DNA of 54,702 bases, from the NCBI GenBank assembly GCA_021802645.1, contig JAJZRO010000016.1:1-54702 (forward strand). Reading direction: 5' to 3'. The position numbers and the translations under genes are program-made. Of the stretch, positions 24,752 through 33,828 are shown piece after piece (positions within the stretch are counted from its first letter, which is position 1; every line of letters begins with the position of its first letter). The stretch comes from Deltaproteobacteria bacterium (GTDB taxonomy: Bacteria > Desulfobacterota > Desulfobulbia > Desulfobulbales > Desulfurivibrionaceae). The notes beneath the pieces were generated by a model. That model was given only the letters and a program-made list of their open reading frames with translations. It had not been told where the DNA came from and did no database searches.

Positions 24752-27073
24752 TCAAGTTCGACCGTTGGAAGGAGCGTCAACTCGGCGAGTTACCTTGGCC
24801 ACCAGGGGAACCCTCAGGGTGAAGGTGCTCCCTTTGCCCTCTTCGCTCTGCACCTCGATGGTGCCTTTGTGCTTTTTCACCACGATGTCGTAGGCGATGG
24901 AAAGGCCGAGACCAGTGCCCTTGCCCACCTCCTTGGTCGTGAAGAATGGTTCAAAAATCCGGGAGATTTTATCCTTGGGGATACCGCTCCCTGTATCGCT
25001 CACCGAGACATAGACCCACGTGGGGTCGGCCCAGGTCTTCACGGTGATGGTGCCATGTTTTTCAATCGCCTGGGCAGCATTGACCAACAAGTTCATGAAA
25101 ACCTGATTGAGTTGCTGCGGATTGCACACCGTTTTCGGCAACTCGCCGTATTCCTTTTTGACCTCGGCCTTGTACTTCAACTCGTTCCAGACAATGTTGA
25201 TGGTGGACTCCAGGCATTCGTTGATATCCGCGGCCTGCACCTCGGCCTGGTCCAGACGGGAGAAACTTTTCAATCCCTGCACGATCTTGCGCACCCGCTC
25301 GGCGCCATCCAGCGACTCCTTGATCAGGTTCCCCACATCGTTGAGGATATAGTCGATCTTGAGCCTTTTACGCTGATCGGCAAGCTCGGTGGCCGCCGCC
25401 GAGGTATTACCGCAGCACAATTCCACCGCTTGCCCCTGGACGGCGATGAACTCGGACAAGCGGTCCGTGTACTTGGCCATGGTGCCGAGGTTGCTGGAAA
25501 TAAACCCCATGGGATTATTGATCTCATGGGCGACGCCGGCGGCGAGCTGGCCGATGGAGGCCATCTTCTCGCGTTGCAACAACTGCGCCTGACTCTCCTG
25601 CAACTGATGATAGGCCTCTTCCAATTCGGCCTTCTGTCGTTGCACCACATCCCGGCTCGCCGCCACCTCCTCGGCGAGCTTGTGCGCCTCGGCAAAGGCC
25701 TGTTCCAGCGCCTGCTCCGAGGCCACCCGCTCGGTGATGTCACGCACGCTTTCCAGGATGCCCACCACTCGGCCCTCCGCGTCGCGGAACGGCATCGCCG
25801 TAAGCAGGCAGGCGATCTCCTGCCCGGCCGGGTTCTTCTTCACCACATCCTGCCGGACTCGCGCCTCCCCGTGGTCCATGACCCGTGTTTTCGGGCAATC
25901 CGAGGTCCCGCAATACTGACCGGGAAACACCTCGTAACATTTCTTCCCCTTAACCGCGCTCAAAGGCAGACCCACCAGTTCGGCAAAGGTGCGATTGGCC
26001 TCGACCACGGTAAAGTTTTGGTCGATGATCCGGATGCTGTCGCCGGTAATATTGAAGATCTCCTCCAGCACCATCCTGGCCTGGCCGACCTTTTTTTCCG
26101 CCGCCGCCCGGCGCCGCAACTCCTGGTTCGCCAGATGGTACAAGACGCCCGCGCCCACCACCACCAGGAGCAAGAGGGCGATGAGGGCAAAACCAACCGG
26201 GGTCAGCAAGCCGTACAGCACCTCCCGGGCAATGGCGTCGGTCGCCCGCAAATAAACAAGCCGCCACCCCGCCAGCCCGTGAATCCCCGCAATGGGGAAG
26301 GCCACCACCCCATACCGGCTACCGTCCGGCATGACCATCTGCCACTCGTCGCCCTGCCCGGAGTCCGCAGCCGCGCCCTTACCTTGCCGGTGATCGGCAA
26401 CCGCGTGCGGCAACGACTTCGACACCCACTCCGGACGGTTGGCGGCAAATATCTGCCCCTCGGGATTGACCACGGCCATGATGCCCGGCACTTCCGCCCA
26501 ACTGGCTTCAAGGATGGTGAACGGATAGCGGATCACCACCACCCCGAAAATGCCCCCGCTGCCGGTCACCGGGTGGCTGATATAGATGCCGGGCCGGTCA
26601 GTGGACGTCCCGCTGCTCAAAAAAACCGTCGGCGCCCCCTTGATCGATTTCTGGAAATACGGCGCATCGCCATAGCGTTTGCCGATAACGCTATCCGGCG
26701 CAAAGCGGCTGGAGGAGGCCACGGCCACCCCGTCGGCATCCAGCAGATACCCCACCGGCCCGGAGTCGCTCTCGGCGTACTCGTCGAGAAAACCATCGAT
26801 CTGATAGAGGGTGGATTCCTGCGGAGTTTGAAAGTACTTGGCCAGGAGTGGCACCTCGGCCAGAAACCGTACCACCCGCAGGCGTTCATTAAGGGCGGCA
26901 ACCACACCGTCGCGCATCAGTTCGTCGGTTGCCAGCGCATGAAGGCGGGTTTGCTGGCGCACCAGCGCGTAAACCGAAAAAAAATAGGCGACACTGCCCG
27001 CCATGCTGGAAAGGACGCACAGGGCGACCAGAACGATCAGCAGACGTCGGGGTTGTGTTCGCGTTGATACCAT
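24752..27073 (-). CDS. Sensor histidine kinase with periplasmic dCache-like domain and PAS
   Basis: The 773-residue protein has a membrane helix at 11-33, a long periplasmic double-Cache-like region (about 40-295; blocks [11 protein letters not shown] and [17 protein letters not shown]), a second helix near 296-318, a cytoplasmic PAS domain (about 340-460), a coiled coil, and a kinase core with H516 in [11 protein letters not shown]. The HATPase domain shows [17 protein letters not shown] and [13 protein letters not shown]. The Cache region suggests direct sensing of a small molecule such as an organic acid. The kinase core is very similar to that of the kinase at 30605-32191. The cobalamin riboswitch begins about 17 bases after its stop. 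Confidence 0.92.
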   Translation of the reverse strand: MVSTRTQPRRLLIVLVALCVLSSMAGSVAYFFSVYALVRQQTRLHALATDELMRDGVVAALNERLRVVRFLAEVPLLAKYFQTPQESTLYQIDGFLDEYAESDSGPVGYLLDADGVAVASSSRFAPDSVIGKRYGDAPYFQKSIKGAPTVFLSSGTSTDRPGIYISHPVTGSGGIFGVVVIRYPFTILEASWAEVPGIMAVVNPEGQIFAANRPEWVSKSLPHAVADHRQGKGAAADSGQGDEWQMVMPDGSRYGVVAFPIAGIHGLAGWRLVYLRATDAIAREVLYGLLTPVGFALIALLLLVVVGAGVLYHLANQELRRRAAAEKKVGQARMVLEEIFNITGDSIRIIDQNFTVVEANRTFAELVGLPLSAVKGKKCYEVFPGQYCGTSDCPKTRVMDHGEARVRQDVVKKNPAGQEIACLLTAMPFRDAEGRVVGILESVRDITERVASEQALEQAFAEAHKLAEEVAASRDVVQRQKAELEEAYHQLQESQAQLLQREKMASIGQLAAGVAHEINNPMGFISSNLGTMAKYTDRLSEFIAVQGQAVELCCGNTSAAATELADQRKRLKIDYILNDVGNLIKESLDGAERVRKIVQGLKSFSRLDQAEVQAADINECLESTINIVWNELKYKAEVKKEYGELPKTVCNPQQLNQVFMNLLVNAAQAIEKHGTITVKTWADPTWVYVSVSDTGSGIPKDKISRIFEPFFTTKEVGKGTGLGLSIAYDIVVKKHKGTIEVQSEEGKGSTFTLRVPLVAKVTRRVDAPSNGRT

Positions 27074-27371
27074 GCCGTTAGCCGAAATCGTTCCCCTTCT
27101 CTTCTCTTTCCGATGGCACTCCTGGTTCCAACGTAGGCAAAAAAAATCCGCTGGTCAATGAAATGCCTACCACCCGAACCGCAATTTCCCGCGGCTGCCG
27201 CAAGGGCCGCGAGGACCAAAGGGAATATTCGACATCCCCTTCGTCGCGCCGCCCAGGTCTTGGTCCTCGGCGCGCCCTGCCAGCATGACAAGACGGTGCC
27301 CCGCCGCCGGAGGTCGCCCTGGTCATCGCAAAAAGGTGTCATCGCCATATTTTTTCGATATACTGGGCTAT
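27074..27371. other. Divergent intergenic region between kinase and HDOD gene
   Basis: These 298 bases hold the promoters of two divergent genes. On the minus strand TTGACC (27158-27153), a 17-base spacer and TACGTT (27135-27130) form a weak candidate for the kinase. On the plus strand GTGTCA (27336-27341), a 17-base spacer and TATACT (27359-27364) lie directly before the HDOD start. I see no gene here. Confidence 0.4.
27336..27364 (+). promoter_or_regulatory. Candidate promoter directly upstream of HDOD gene
   Basis: TATACT (five of six -10 positions) ends 7 bases before the ATG at 27372, with GTGTCA (four of six) 17 bases further upstream. The predicted transcription start falls at about the first base of the ATG, so the mRNA could be leaderless. 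No Shine-Dalgarno sequence is visible before this ATG, which fits. Confidence 0.4.
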
Positions 27372-28241
27372 ATGGACATCAAATTTTTTCAGAAAAAAGC
27401 CGACCTGCCGACCATCTCCGCCGTGGCGAGCCAGGTCAACCGCGCCGTCAAAAACGAATCCCTCACAACCACGGCGCTCAGTGAAATCATCTCCCGCGAC
27501 CCCGCCCTGACCACCAAAGTGCTCAAACTCGCCAACTCCGCCTATTACGGATTGGCCCGCGAGGTGGACACCCTGCCGCGGGCGATCACCGTCCTCGGCT
27601 TCGAAACCATCAAGAATCTGGCGCTGAGCGTCTCGGTTTTCCACGCCTTCTGCACCAAAGAGGGGCGGCTGATCGATTTCCGGGGGTTGTGGTATCATTC
27701 GCTGGGAACCGCGGTGGCAGCCAAGGCTCTTTGCAACAGGGCCCAGCCCCGGCCCCAAGATGACACCCTGGGGGAACAGGCCTTTCTCTGCGGCATCATC
27801 CACGATATCGGTAAAATCGCCATGATGCAGTGCCTGCCGGACGAGATGGTCCGCGTCTTCGAACGGATGCGGCAGGAGGGGATTCCCGAATACGAAGCGG
27901 AAAAGGAGATCGTCGGCTTCAGCCACCAGCGGGCCGGACAGGCGCTGGCGGACGTGTGGAACTTTCCGGAGAAGTACCTCAAGGTCATCAGGCAACATCA
28001 TATGCCCAACCTGACCCCCTCGGTCAAGCCGACCACCGCCCGACTCATCCTGGCGGTGTACGTCGGCAACAAGATTGCCAAGGCCATGCATCTCGGCGAA
28101 AGCACCGACCCGATCGCCGCGAAGATCACCCCGGAGGATCTGAACAGGATCGGGGTCCTCAGCACGGACCTGCCCCCCCTCGTTGCCGAGATCAAGAATG
28201 ACTACAACACCCTGCTGGAACAGTGGAGTTACGAAGCGTAA
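27372..28241 (+). CDS. HDOD domain protein
   Basis: This 289-residue cytoplasmic protein consists of an HDOD domain (about residues 10-205) plus a C-terminal helical region. HDOD is a metal-dependent phosphohydrolase-like fold (related to HD-GYP) that lacks part of the catalytic set and is used as a signalling or protein-binding module. Typical blocks are SRDPALTTKVLKLANSAYYG, LPRAITVLGFETIKNLAL, CGIIHDIGKIAMMQ (retaining an HD pair) and GFSHQRAGQALADVWNFPE. The ATG at 27372 (MDIKFFQ) is where homology-like sequence begins. It faces the REC-HD-GYP gene convergently, with stops 8 bases apart, inside a two-component cluster. Confidence 0.92.
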   Translation: MDIKFFQKKADLPTISAVASQVNRAVKNESLTTTALSEIISRDPALTTKVLKLANSAYYGLAREVDTLPRAITVLGFETIKNLALSVSVFHAFCTKEGRLIDFRGLWYHSLGTAVAAKALCNRAQPRPQDDTLGEQAFLCGIIHDIGKIAMMQCLPDEMVRVFERMRQEGIPEYEAEKEIVGFSHQRAGQALADVWNFPEKYLKVIRQHHMPNLTPSVKPTTARLILAVYVGNKIAKAMHLGESTDPIAAKITPEDLNRIGVLSTDLPPLVAEIKNDYNTLLEQWSYEA

Positions 28242-28248
28242 GCCGAAG

Positions 28249-29586
28249 TCATTGCAGCCGGACAAAAACCCCCTGGTGAGGGGGGTCGAGCTTGTAGTAA
28301 CGCCGTAGCAGATCGATGCTCGTCTTGCCCAGCACCTTGCCTTTGCCCAGTAAGAGAATGCCGGTGCCGCTCAATACATCCCGGTTGAGTTCCATGCCGA
28401 CGGCCAACTCGTCGGGAGAGAGTTCCACCTCCCTCGCCGCCTCCTCGGTGGTCCGCCGCTTCTTGCGGTAAAATTTGTCCGCCACCGCCAGGACGATCGG
28501 CACCAGCTTCGGCTCGAAACGGCTGCCCGCCTGCGCCTCCACCTCCTTGCGGATCAACTCCTGACTGAGGGTGCTCCCGAAACGACGATTCTTGACATCG
28601 ATATAATCGGCCAGAGCCAAAACCGATGCCGCCAGGGGAATCTCCTTTTTCTTGAGCCCGTCGGGAAAGCCCGCCCCATCATAGCTTTCGTGGTGGCTGC
28701 GGATGATGAGACCGGCCGGCCGCAGGTCTTCGATAACATCCACCGCCGCCTGCCCCCGCAACGGATGCTTGACATACTCCTCCCGCGCCTCGTAGTTCAT
28801 CTGTTCCGTGTCCTGCCGGAGGATGAAATCGGGGATGCCGATCTTGCCGATGTCATGTAGCAGAGCGGCAACGACGAGGGTTTCCCGCTCCTCCGGGGTC
28901 ATTTCCAGTTCCTTGGCAACCAGGCTGCATACCTCCGCCACATTGAACGAATGCGCCCGCATACGCGGATCGCGCAGCTCCACCAATCCGGAAAACGCTC
29001 TGATGGTATTCTTGAAGTTGATGCGGAGTTTGGCGTTGATCGCCTGCAGCGAGTCATAGCTTTTCCGCAGCTCCGTGGTCTGTTCCTGAACGATCACCTC
29101 CAGCTCTTGACTCCACCGCTTCAACTCCTCATTCTGGCGCTGAACCACGGCATTGAGCCGTTTGTTTTCCTTGACGAGCTGGTAGGTCTGTACCGCGCCC
29201 ATGACGGTCTGGACCAGTTCTTCATCCTTCCATGGCTTGGTCAGGTAACGAAGGATGCCGCCGCGGTTGATGGCATCGATGGCGGCATTGACATCGGCAT
29301 AGCCGGTCAGGAGCAGGCGTATCGTCTGCGGAGCGATTTTGCGGCTCTGCTCCAGGAAATCGGCTCCGACCATCTCGGGCATGCGCTGATCGGAGACGAT
29401 CACCGCCATGTCCGGGTGTTTCGCGAGTATCTCCAGGCCGACCCGGCCGGAGCCCGCGGTGAACACCTCGACGTTTTCGTCCATGAAGAGCCGTTCCAGG
29501 GAATGCAGGATGTTCTCTTCGTCATCGACGAAGAGAACCTTGCCGATTTCCTGGGGGATGGGAGAAGCAGGCGTTGTCGTTGCCAT
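28249..29586 (-). CDS. Response regulator with HD-GYP-like output (RpfG type)
   Basis: The 445-residue protein starts with a receiver domain (VLFVDDEENILHSLERLF; phospho-acceptor Asp in VIVSDQRMPEM; conserved Lys in LTKPWKDEE), a coiled-coil linker, and an HD domain (VAALLHDIGKIGIPD) with the HD-GYP signature region HHESYDGAGFPDGL, where the usual Tyr of GYP is Phe. HD-GYP proteins hydrolyse cyclic di-GMP; activity is likely but the GFP variant makes it uncertain. A roughly 90-residue C-terminal extension has no assigned domain. The ATG at 29586 was chosen over one 33 bases upstream because the latter adds nothing conserved. It follows the REC-PAS gene by 20 bases. Confidence 0.9.
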   Translation of the reverse strand: MATTTPASPIPQEIGKVLFVDDEENILHSLERLFMDENVEVFTAGSGRVGLEILAKHPDMAVIVSDQRMPEMVGADFLEQSRKIAPQTIRLLLTGYADVNAAIDAINRGGILRYLTKPWKDEELVQTVMGAVQTYQLVKENKRLNAVVQRQNEELKRWSQELEVIVQEQTTELRKSYDSLQAINAKLRINFKNTIRAFSGLVELRDPRMRAHSFNVAEVCSLVAKELEMTPEERETLVVAALLHDIGKIGIPDFILRQDTEQMNYEAREEYVKHPLRGQAAVDVIEDLRPAGLIIRSHHESYDGAGFPDGLKKKEIPLAASVLALADYIDVKNRRFGSTLSQELIRKEVEAQAGSRFEPKLVPIVLAVADKFYRKKRRTTEEAAREVELSPDELAVGMELNRDVLSGTGILLLGKGKVLGKTSIDLLRRYYKLDPPHQGVFVRLQ

Positions 29587-29606
29587 GGGGGATCGCACCG
29601 TATCCG

Positions 29607-30434
29607 TTATGAGTCGCAAAAGGTTCTATCCAGCACGAGAACGATACCGCGTTGGCCGTCCTCGGATTCAATCCGCGTTCCTTTGGCACAAATTTCTTTA
29701 CCAGCCAGCATCACCTTCGTCGCCGCCACCTGGTCCGCAGGGATTTCCCGTAGAAAATCAACCAACGCCGGCGGCAACACCTCGCTGGCCGGATGGCCGA
29801 GGGAAAGCCCGATGCCTGTCTCGACAAAAGCGTGTGCCCGCCGGTTATGCTGCACCAGTTCGAGTTGCTCATCAAAACCGAACACCGCCACCGGCAGCGA
29901 ATCCAGGATATGCTGGCTCCGCTTGAGCACCCGGTTCTGGAAGATCACCTCACCGGTACGCTCCCTGACCCGCTGTTCCAGTTCCTCATTTAATTCAACC
30001 AGCCGTTCGTTCGTCTGGCGCAGTTCATCGGTAAGATGGGTATTTTCCCGTCGCAGGAAATAGACCTCCACCGCCTTGGCGATGGTGACCCGCAGCTGGT
30101 CATCGTTCCAGGGCTTGGGAATGAATTTGTAGATATGCCCCTCGTTGATCGCCTCGACGATCGCCGCGGTGTCGGCATACCCCGAGAGCACAATGCGCAC
30201 CGTTTCGGGCCAACGCTCATAGACCGTCTTGAGGAACTCGACGCCACTCATCCCCGGCATGCGGTAATCGGAGATCACCAGCGGCACCGGCTCGTTCTCC
30301 TCCAGCAACTGCAACCCTTCGTCGCCGGAACCGGCCTTGAGGAGGGTATATTGCTCGTCCATGAGAAGTCGCTCCAATGCCCGCAGCACATTGGGCTCAT
30401 CGTCCACGAACAGAATCTTTACTTCCTTCTCCAT
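29607..30434 (-). CDS. Response regulator with PAS-like C-terminal domain
   Basis: This 275-residue protein has a receiver domain (VKILFVDDEPNVLRALERLL; Asp in LVISDYRMPGMSG; Lys in FIPKPWNDDQ) followed by a coiled coil (about 125-165) and a PAS-like domain (about 170-260; ILDSLPVAVFGFDEQLELVQ). There is no DNA-binding or enzymatic output, so it probably passes signals by protein contact. The receiver resembles that of the neighbouring HD-GYP regulator, which suggests duplication. It lies between the kinase gene (30605-32191) and the HD-GYP regulator on the same strand. Confidence 0.9.
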   Translation of the reverse strand: MEKEVKILFVDDEPNVLRALERLLMDEQYTLLKAGSGDEGLQLLEENEPVPLVISDYRMPGMSGVEFLKTVYERWPETVRIVLSGYADTAAIVEAINEGHIYKFIPKPWNDDQLRVTIAKAVEVYFLRRENTHLTDELRQTNERLVELNEELEQRVRERTGEVIFQNRVLKRSQHILDSLPVAVFGFDEQLELVQHNRRAHAFVETGIGLSLGHPASEVLPPALVDFLREIPADQVAATKVMLAGKEICAKGTRIESEDGQRGIVLVLDRTFCDS

Positions 30435-30604
30435 CCGCCTTTCTCCTGATGGGCAACCGCCCCGCGATAGCGGGCAAGCTGCGCCACGACCGTACCCAAC
30501 CGGGCCTCCGCGAACCGCCCTCGCAGGAGAACCCTTAACCGTGCCCCAACGCCGGCAAAGTCACCGCCATAAGCAGCGGCATGCCTCTCGCCGGGACTCC
30601 CTGC

Positions 30605-32191
30605 TCACGCCCGAACCGGCAGAGACACCGTAAAGGTGGTTCCCTTCCCCAGCTCGCTTGCCACCTCGATCCGGCCCTCATGCTTCTTGACAATGTCGTA
30701 GGTGATGGACAGCCCGAGCCCGGTCCCCTTGCCCACTTCCTTGGTCGTAAAAAACGGCTCGAACAGACGATTCATATGCTCCGGCGCGATCCCGCAACCG
30801 GTATCGCTGATCGCCACCCGGATTTCCCCCTTCTCCTGCCACGTCTTGATGGTGATCGTTCCCTTCGTCGCGATCGCCTGGGCGGCATTCATCAGGAGGT
30901 TCATGAACACCTGGTTCAGCTGTTGGGGATAACAGCGGGTGGGGGGCAGTTCACCGTACTCTTTCTTGACCTCACATTTGTATTTCAGCTCGTTCCAGAC
31001 GATGTTGATCGTGTCTTCCAGGCATTGATTGATATCCGCCCGGCTCTCTTGCGCCTGATCCACCCGCGAGAAGCTCTTCAGATTCTGGACAATGGTCCGC
31101 ACGCGGTCGGCGCCGTCCAGGGATTCCCGGATGAGGGAGGAGGCGTCGTTCAGAGTGAAGTCCATCTTCAATTCCTTGCGCAACTGCGCAAGCTCCGCGG
31201 CCTGCGCCGGCGAGGCGCACTGATCGATGAAGGCGGACTGTTTGCCAAGGAATCCCTTCACCCGGTCAACATACTTGGCCAGGGTGCCGAGATTACTGGT
31301 CACAAAGCCCATGGGATTGTTGATCTCATGCGCCACCCCGGCGGCCAGCTGGCCGATGGAGGCCATCTTCTCCTGCTGGAGCAGCTTGGCCTGGGACCCT
31401 TTCAGCTCCTCATACGCCTTGCTCAACTCCTTTTTTTGCTCATCCAGGATAAACATCATGTGATTGAATTCCTCGCCGATCCGGTAAATCGGATCGCTGG
31501 TCGCGGCCTGGTAGAACTTACACCGTTCGCAGGCCCCGATCTTCTGGGCAAAGCCTCCCTGCACCTGCCCCTCACATTTGGTTCCCGCCACCTGCCAGCA
31601 ACGGAGTGGCTCCTTGCCATAGCAGGGGCAGTCCGTCTGCTCACAATGCGTTATCCGCCAGCATTGCGCCAGATTCGGCGGCAGATCGAAATAGCCCCCC
31701 AGCTCCCCCTGTTCGCTCGCCCGACGAATCATGAGCGATACTTCATCCAAGGCCCGCTGAAGATCCTGCCGATGGCGCTCGATCGCGCGGTTTTTCTCCT
31801 CCAACTCCGTGGTCATCCGCTTGCGCCACGTAATGTCGTGCATGGTCAAGACCGCGCCGGCGAGGCCGTCTTTGCCAGGGTCAAACGGATAGTTCATGAG
31901 ACGAAAGCTCCGGCCGGAGGGGGCATGGAAGAACGCAACGCCCTCTCCGTCATGCCCGGTCTTCTGGAGTCCCAGGGCATTGAACAACTCGCGCCAATCC
32001 ATGCCCAGCAGTTCCTGATATCCCTTGTCGGCAAGCAGGGTCAGTGCTCGATTGCAACGCCTGATCTGGTGCGCAACATCCACGAAGATGACCACGTCGT
32101 CGACGCAGTCCATAGTCTTTTCCCATTCCTGTTTGGCGACTTCAATCTGCCGGAACAAGGCAGGCGAGAAGGACTGTTGGGAATCAGACAT
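30605..32191 (-). CDS. Soluble PAS histidine kinase with two-CW-like cysteine domain
   Basis: The 528-residue protein has no membrane segment. A PAS domain (about 25-145) is followed by a cysteine cluster at residues 177-224 with the order C-W-x4-C, C-x-C, R-C-W, G-T-x-C and C-x2-C, which resembles the two-CW type domain and could bind metal or an iron-sulfur cluster. The kinase core follows with H288 in [28 protein letters not shown] and [13 protein letters not shown]. It probably phosphorylates the two regulators encoded downstream. The same cysteine pattern recurs in the HTH protein at 42120-42497. A redox or metal sensing role is inferred. Confidence 0.9.
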   Translation of the reverse strand: MSDSQQSFSPALFRQIEVAKQEWEKTMDCVDDVVIFVDVAHQIRRCNRALTLLADKGYQELLGMDWRELFNALGLQKTGHDGEGVAFFHAPSGRSFRLMNYPFDPGKDGLAGAVLTMHDITWRKRMTTELEEKNRAIERHRQDLQRALDEVSLMIRRASEQGELGGYFDLPPNLAQCWRITHCEQTDCPCYGKEPLRCWQVAGTKCEGQVQGGFAQKIGACERCKFYQAATSDPIYRIGEEFNHMMFILDEQKKELSKAYEELKGSQAKLLQQEKMASIGQLAAGVAHEINNPMGFVTSNLGTLAKYVDRVKGFLGKQSAFIDQCASPAQAAELAQLRKELKMDFTLNDASSLIRESLDGADRVRTIVQNLKSFSRVDQAQESRADINQCLEDTINIVWNELKYKCEVKKEYGELPPTRCYPQQLNQVFMNLLMNAAQAIATKGTITIKTWQEKGEIRVAISDTGCGIAPEHMNRLFEPFFTTKEVGKGTGLGLSITYDIVKKHEGRIEVASELGKGTTFTVSLPVRA

Positions 32192-32319
32192 TTTCTACCT
32201 TGGAGATCGCAATCTTGTTTTTTTGCCGAATGGCGAGGTGGATCACCCATCCCCCGGCTTTTTCACGATAAGAACCGCCATCGACGCCGCAACACGCAAT
32301 GGGCAGCACCAGTTTTAAC

Positions 32320-32349
32320 AGGATAGCATCGGCCCTTTTGATTTGACAA
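32320..32349 (-). promoter_or_regulatory. Candidate promoter of the two-CW kinase operon
   Basis: On the minus strand TTGTCA (32349-32344), an 18-base spacer and TATCCT (32325-32320) form a sigma-70-like promoter pointing at the kinase gene, with a leader of about 120 bases. It also falls shortly after the stop of the radical SAM gene at 32374, so it would separate the two transcription units. Confidence 0.4.
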
Positions 32350-32373
32350 ATGAAATGCGAGGAGCGTACTTCC

Positions 32374-33330
32374 TCAAAAAAACAACTGCATCTTCCGAAG
32401 CAGGCGGGCGACATCCCCCTCGTCGAACCGGGTGAGCCCCGCCGCCTTCGCGAGCCGCACGGCCTCGAGGTATTCCGCATGGTCGAGCGGCCGATCGATG
32501 GGCGGGTATTTGAATGCCTGGCCGCAGGGGCGATACTGCTCCATGACGTTGACATAGGTGGTCGGCGAAATTTCGTTGGCAAGGAAGGTGAAAATCTCCC
32601 GGCTCTCGGCAAGCCCCTCGGGCATGACCAGATGGCGCACCAAGAGACCGCGTTGGGCGAGCCCCTGTGCATCGATCACCAGGTCGCCCACCTGACGGTG
32701 CATCTCACGAATGGCCTGCCGCGCCACCTCGGGGTAATCGGCCGCCCCACAGAAGCGCCTGGCGCTCTCCGTCGCCCAGAACTTGAAGTCCGGCATGTAG
32801 ATATCGACCACGCCGTCGAGCAATTGCAGGGTTTCCAGGGCATCGTAGCCACTGGTGTTATAGACGAGCGGCACCTGGAGCCCCCTGTCGATGGCAATGC
32901 CCAGGGCTTCGAGCAGTTGCGGCACCACGTGGCTCGGGGTGACCCAATTGATGTTGTGGCACCCCTGTTTCTGCAGGCTCACCATCATCGCCGCCAGCTG
33001 ACCAGGCGGCGTGGCCACCCCTTCACCCAGATGGCTGATCTCGTAGTTCTGGCAGAAGACACACCCCAGGTTACAGTGGGTGAGGAAGATGGTGCCCGAG
33101 CCGCCCATGCCCACCAGCACCGATTCCTCCCCGAAATGAGGGTGGTAACTGGCCACGTTGGCCATGCGCCCGGTTCGACAGAAGCCGTGTTCGCCGGCCA
33201 GCCGGTTTACCTGGCAGCGGCGCGGGCAGAGGGTGCAGCAGGTGAGACGCTCACGGGCCGCCGCGATCCGCGCCGTCAGCTCCCCGGAGGCATGGAGGTG
33301 CAGATAGGCTGGAACGACAGGCGTTGTCAC
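32374..33330 (-). CDS. Radical SAM protein, PflX-like
   Basis: The 318-residue protein carries the radical SAM 4Fe-4S motif as C-x3-C-x2-C (HCNLGCVFCQNYEIS) and an additional N-terminal cysteine set (CCTLCPRRCQVNRLAG and a Cys 11 residues after CQ), together typical of PflX-like proteins annotated as pyruvate-formate-lyase-activating-enzyme related. The true substrate of this family is unknown. The TIM-barrel continues with GCHNINWVTPSHVVPQ and YNTSGYD. The start at 33330 (MTTPVVP) lies 6 bases after the stop of the small membrane protein gene, so both are likely co-transcribed. No pyruvate formate-lyase gene is adjacent. Confidence 0.88.
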   Translation of the reverse strand: MTTPVVPAYLHLHASGELTARIAAARERLTCCTLCPRRCQVNRLAGEHGFCRTGRMANVASYHPHFGEESVLVGMGGSGTIFLTHCNLGCVFCQNYEISHLGEGVATPPGQLAAMMVSLQKQGCHNINWVTPSHVVPQLLEALGIAIDRGLQVPLVYNTSGYDALETLQLLDGVVDIYMPDFKFWATESARRFCGAADYPEVARQAIREMHRQVGDLVIDAQGLAQRGLLVRHLVMPEGLAESREIFTFLANEISPTTYVNVMEQYRPCGQAFKYPPIDRPLDHAEYLEAVRLAKAAGLTRFDEGDVARLLRKMQLFF

Positions 33331-33336
33331 GGCTGC

Positions 33337-33609
33337 TCAATCTGTCCTGGCCTGGTGTTCCAGGCGGCGATTCCGGTAATAGAGCCCGATGTCGGTGGCG
33401 ACCATCAGGCCATTCAGGCCGTAGAGAAAGATCACCAGATCGTAGCTATAGAAAATCTTGTGCAGGATGCCGGCCACGTAGCCCACCAGCACGATGTAGA
33501 GAAAGGGCAGGCTTTTGCCGCCGGTCGCCCGCGACCGATAGGAACGCGCGATGGAAAAGGGCCACGCCGCGCCGAAACAGACCAGCATCAGGATTTCAAA
33601 GATGCTCAT
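33337..33609 (-). CDS. Small PQ-loop-like membrane protein (SemiSWEET-like)
   Basis: The 90-residue protein has three predicted membrane helices (about 2-18, 37-52, 57-76). The segment WPFSIARSYRSRATGGKSLP resembles the PQ-loop repeat, in which a Pro is followed by a basic stretch and Gly-Lys-Ser. This is the size and topology of SemiSWEET-type half transporters, which work as dimers; I cannot assign a substrate. It is encoded just before the PflX-like radical SAM gene, 6 bases apart. The ATG at 33609 is the only plausible start. Confidence 0.7.
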   Translation of the reverse strand: MSIFEILMLVCFGAAWPFSIARSYRSRATGGKSLPFLYIVLVGYVAGILHKIFYSYDLVIFLYGLNGLMVATDIGLYYRNRRLEHQARTD

Positions 33610-33828
33610 GAATCAATGCCCGCCATGGTTGAGATGAACAACAAAACCCCATTTTAGGCGGTTTGGCGGGAAAGAAAAGAGAAATCCGCCGCCGCGGGAG
33701 AGAGTGCCTCGCGCCGGAGGGGATCGTGCAGCGTCCCCGCCAAGGAAGTTTTGTTGCACAAAGGCGCGAAGTTGGCTAGGGTGGGGCGGCATGACACGAA
33801 CCTTCAGTCGCTCCGGACCGACACTCCC

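Noticed and set aside
24207-24893. Plus-strand open frames over the second riboswitch
   Set aside because: They overlap the aptamer, its terminator and two minus-strand genes.
32355-32371. GAGGA/TCCTC hairpin after the radical SAM gene
   Set aside because: On the gene's strand the T-run lies before, inside the coding end, not after the stem, so it is not an intrinsic terminator.
33754-33782. TTGCAC-N17-TAGGGT as a kamA promoter
   Set aside because: Both boxes match only three of six positions; such matches are expected by chance.
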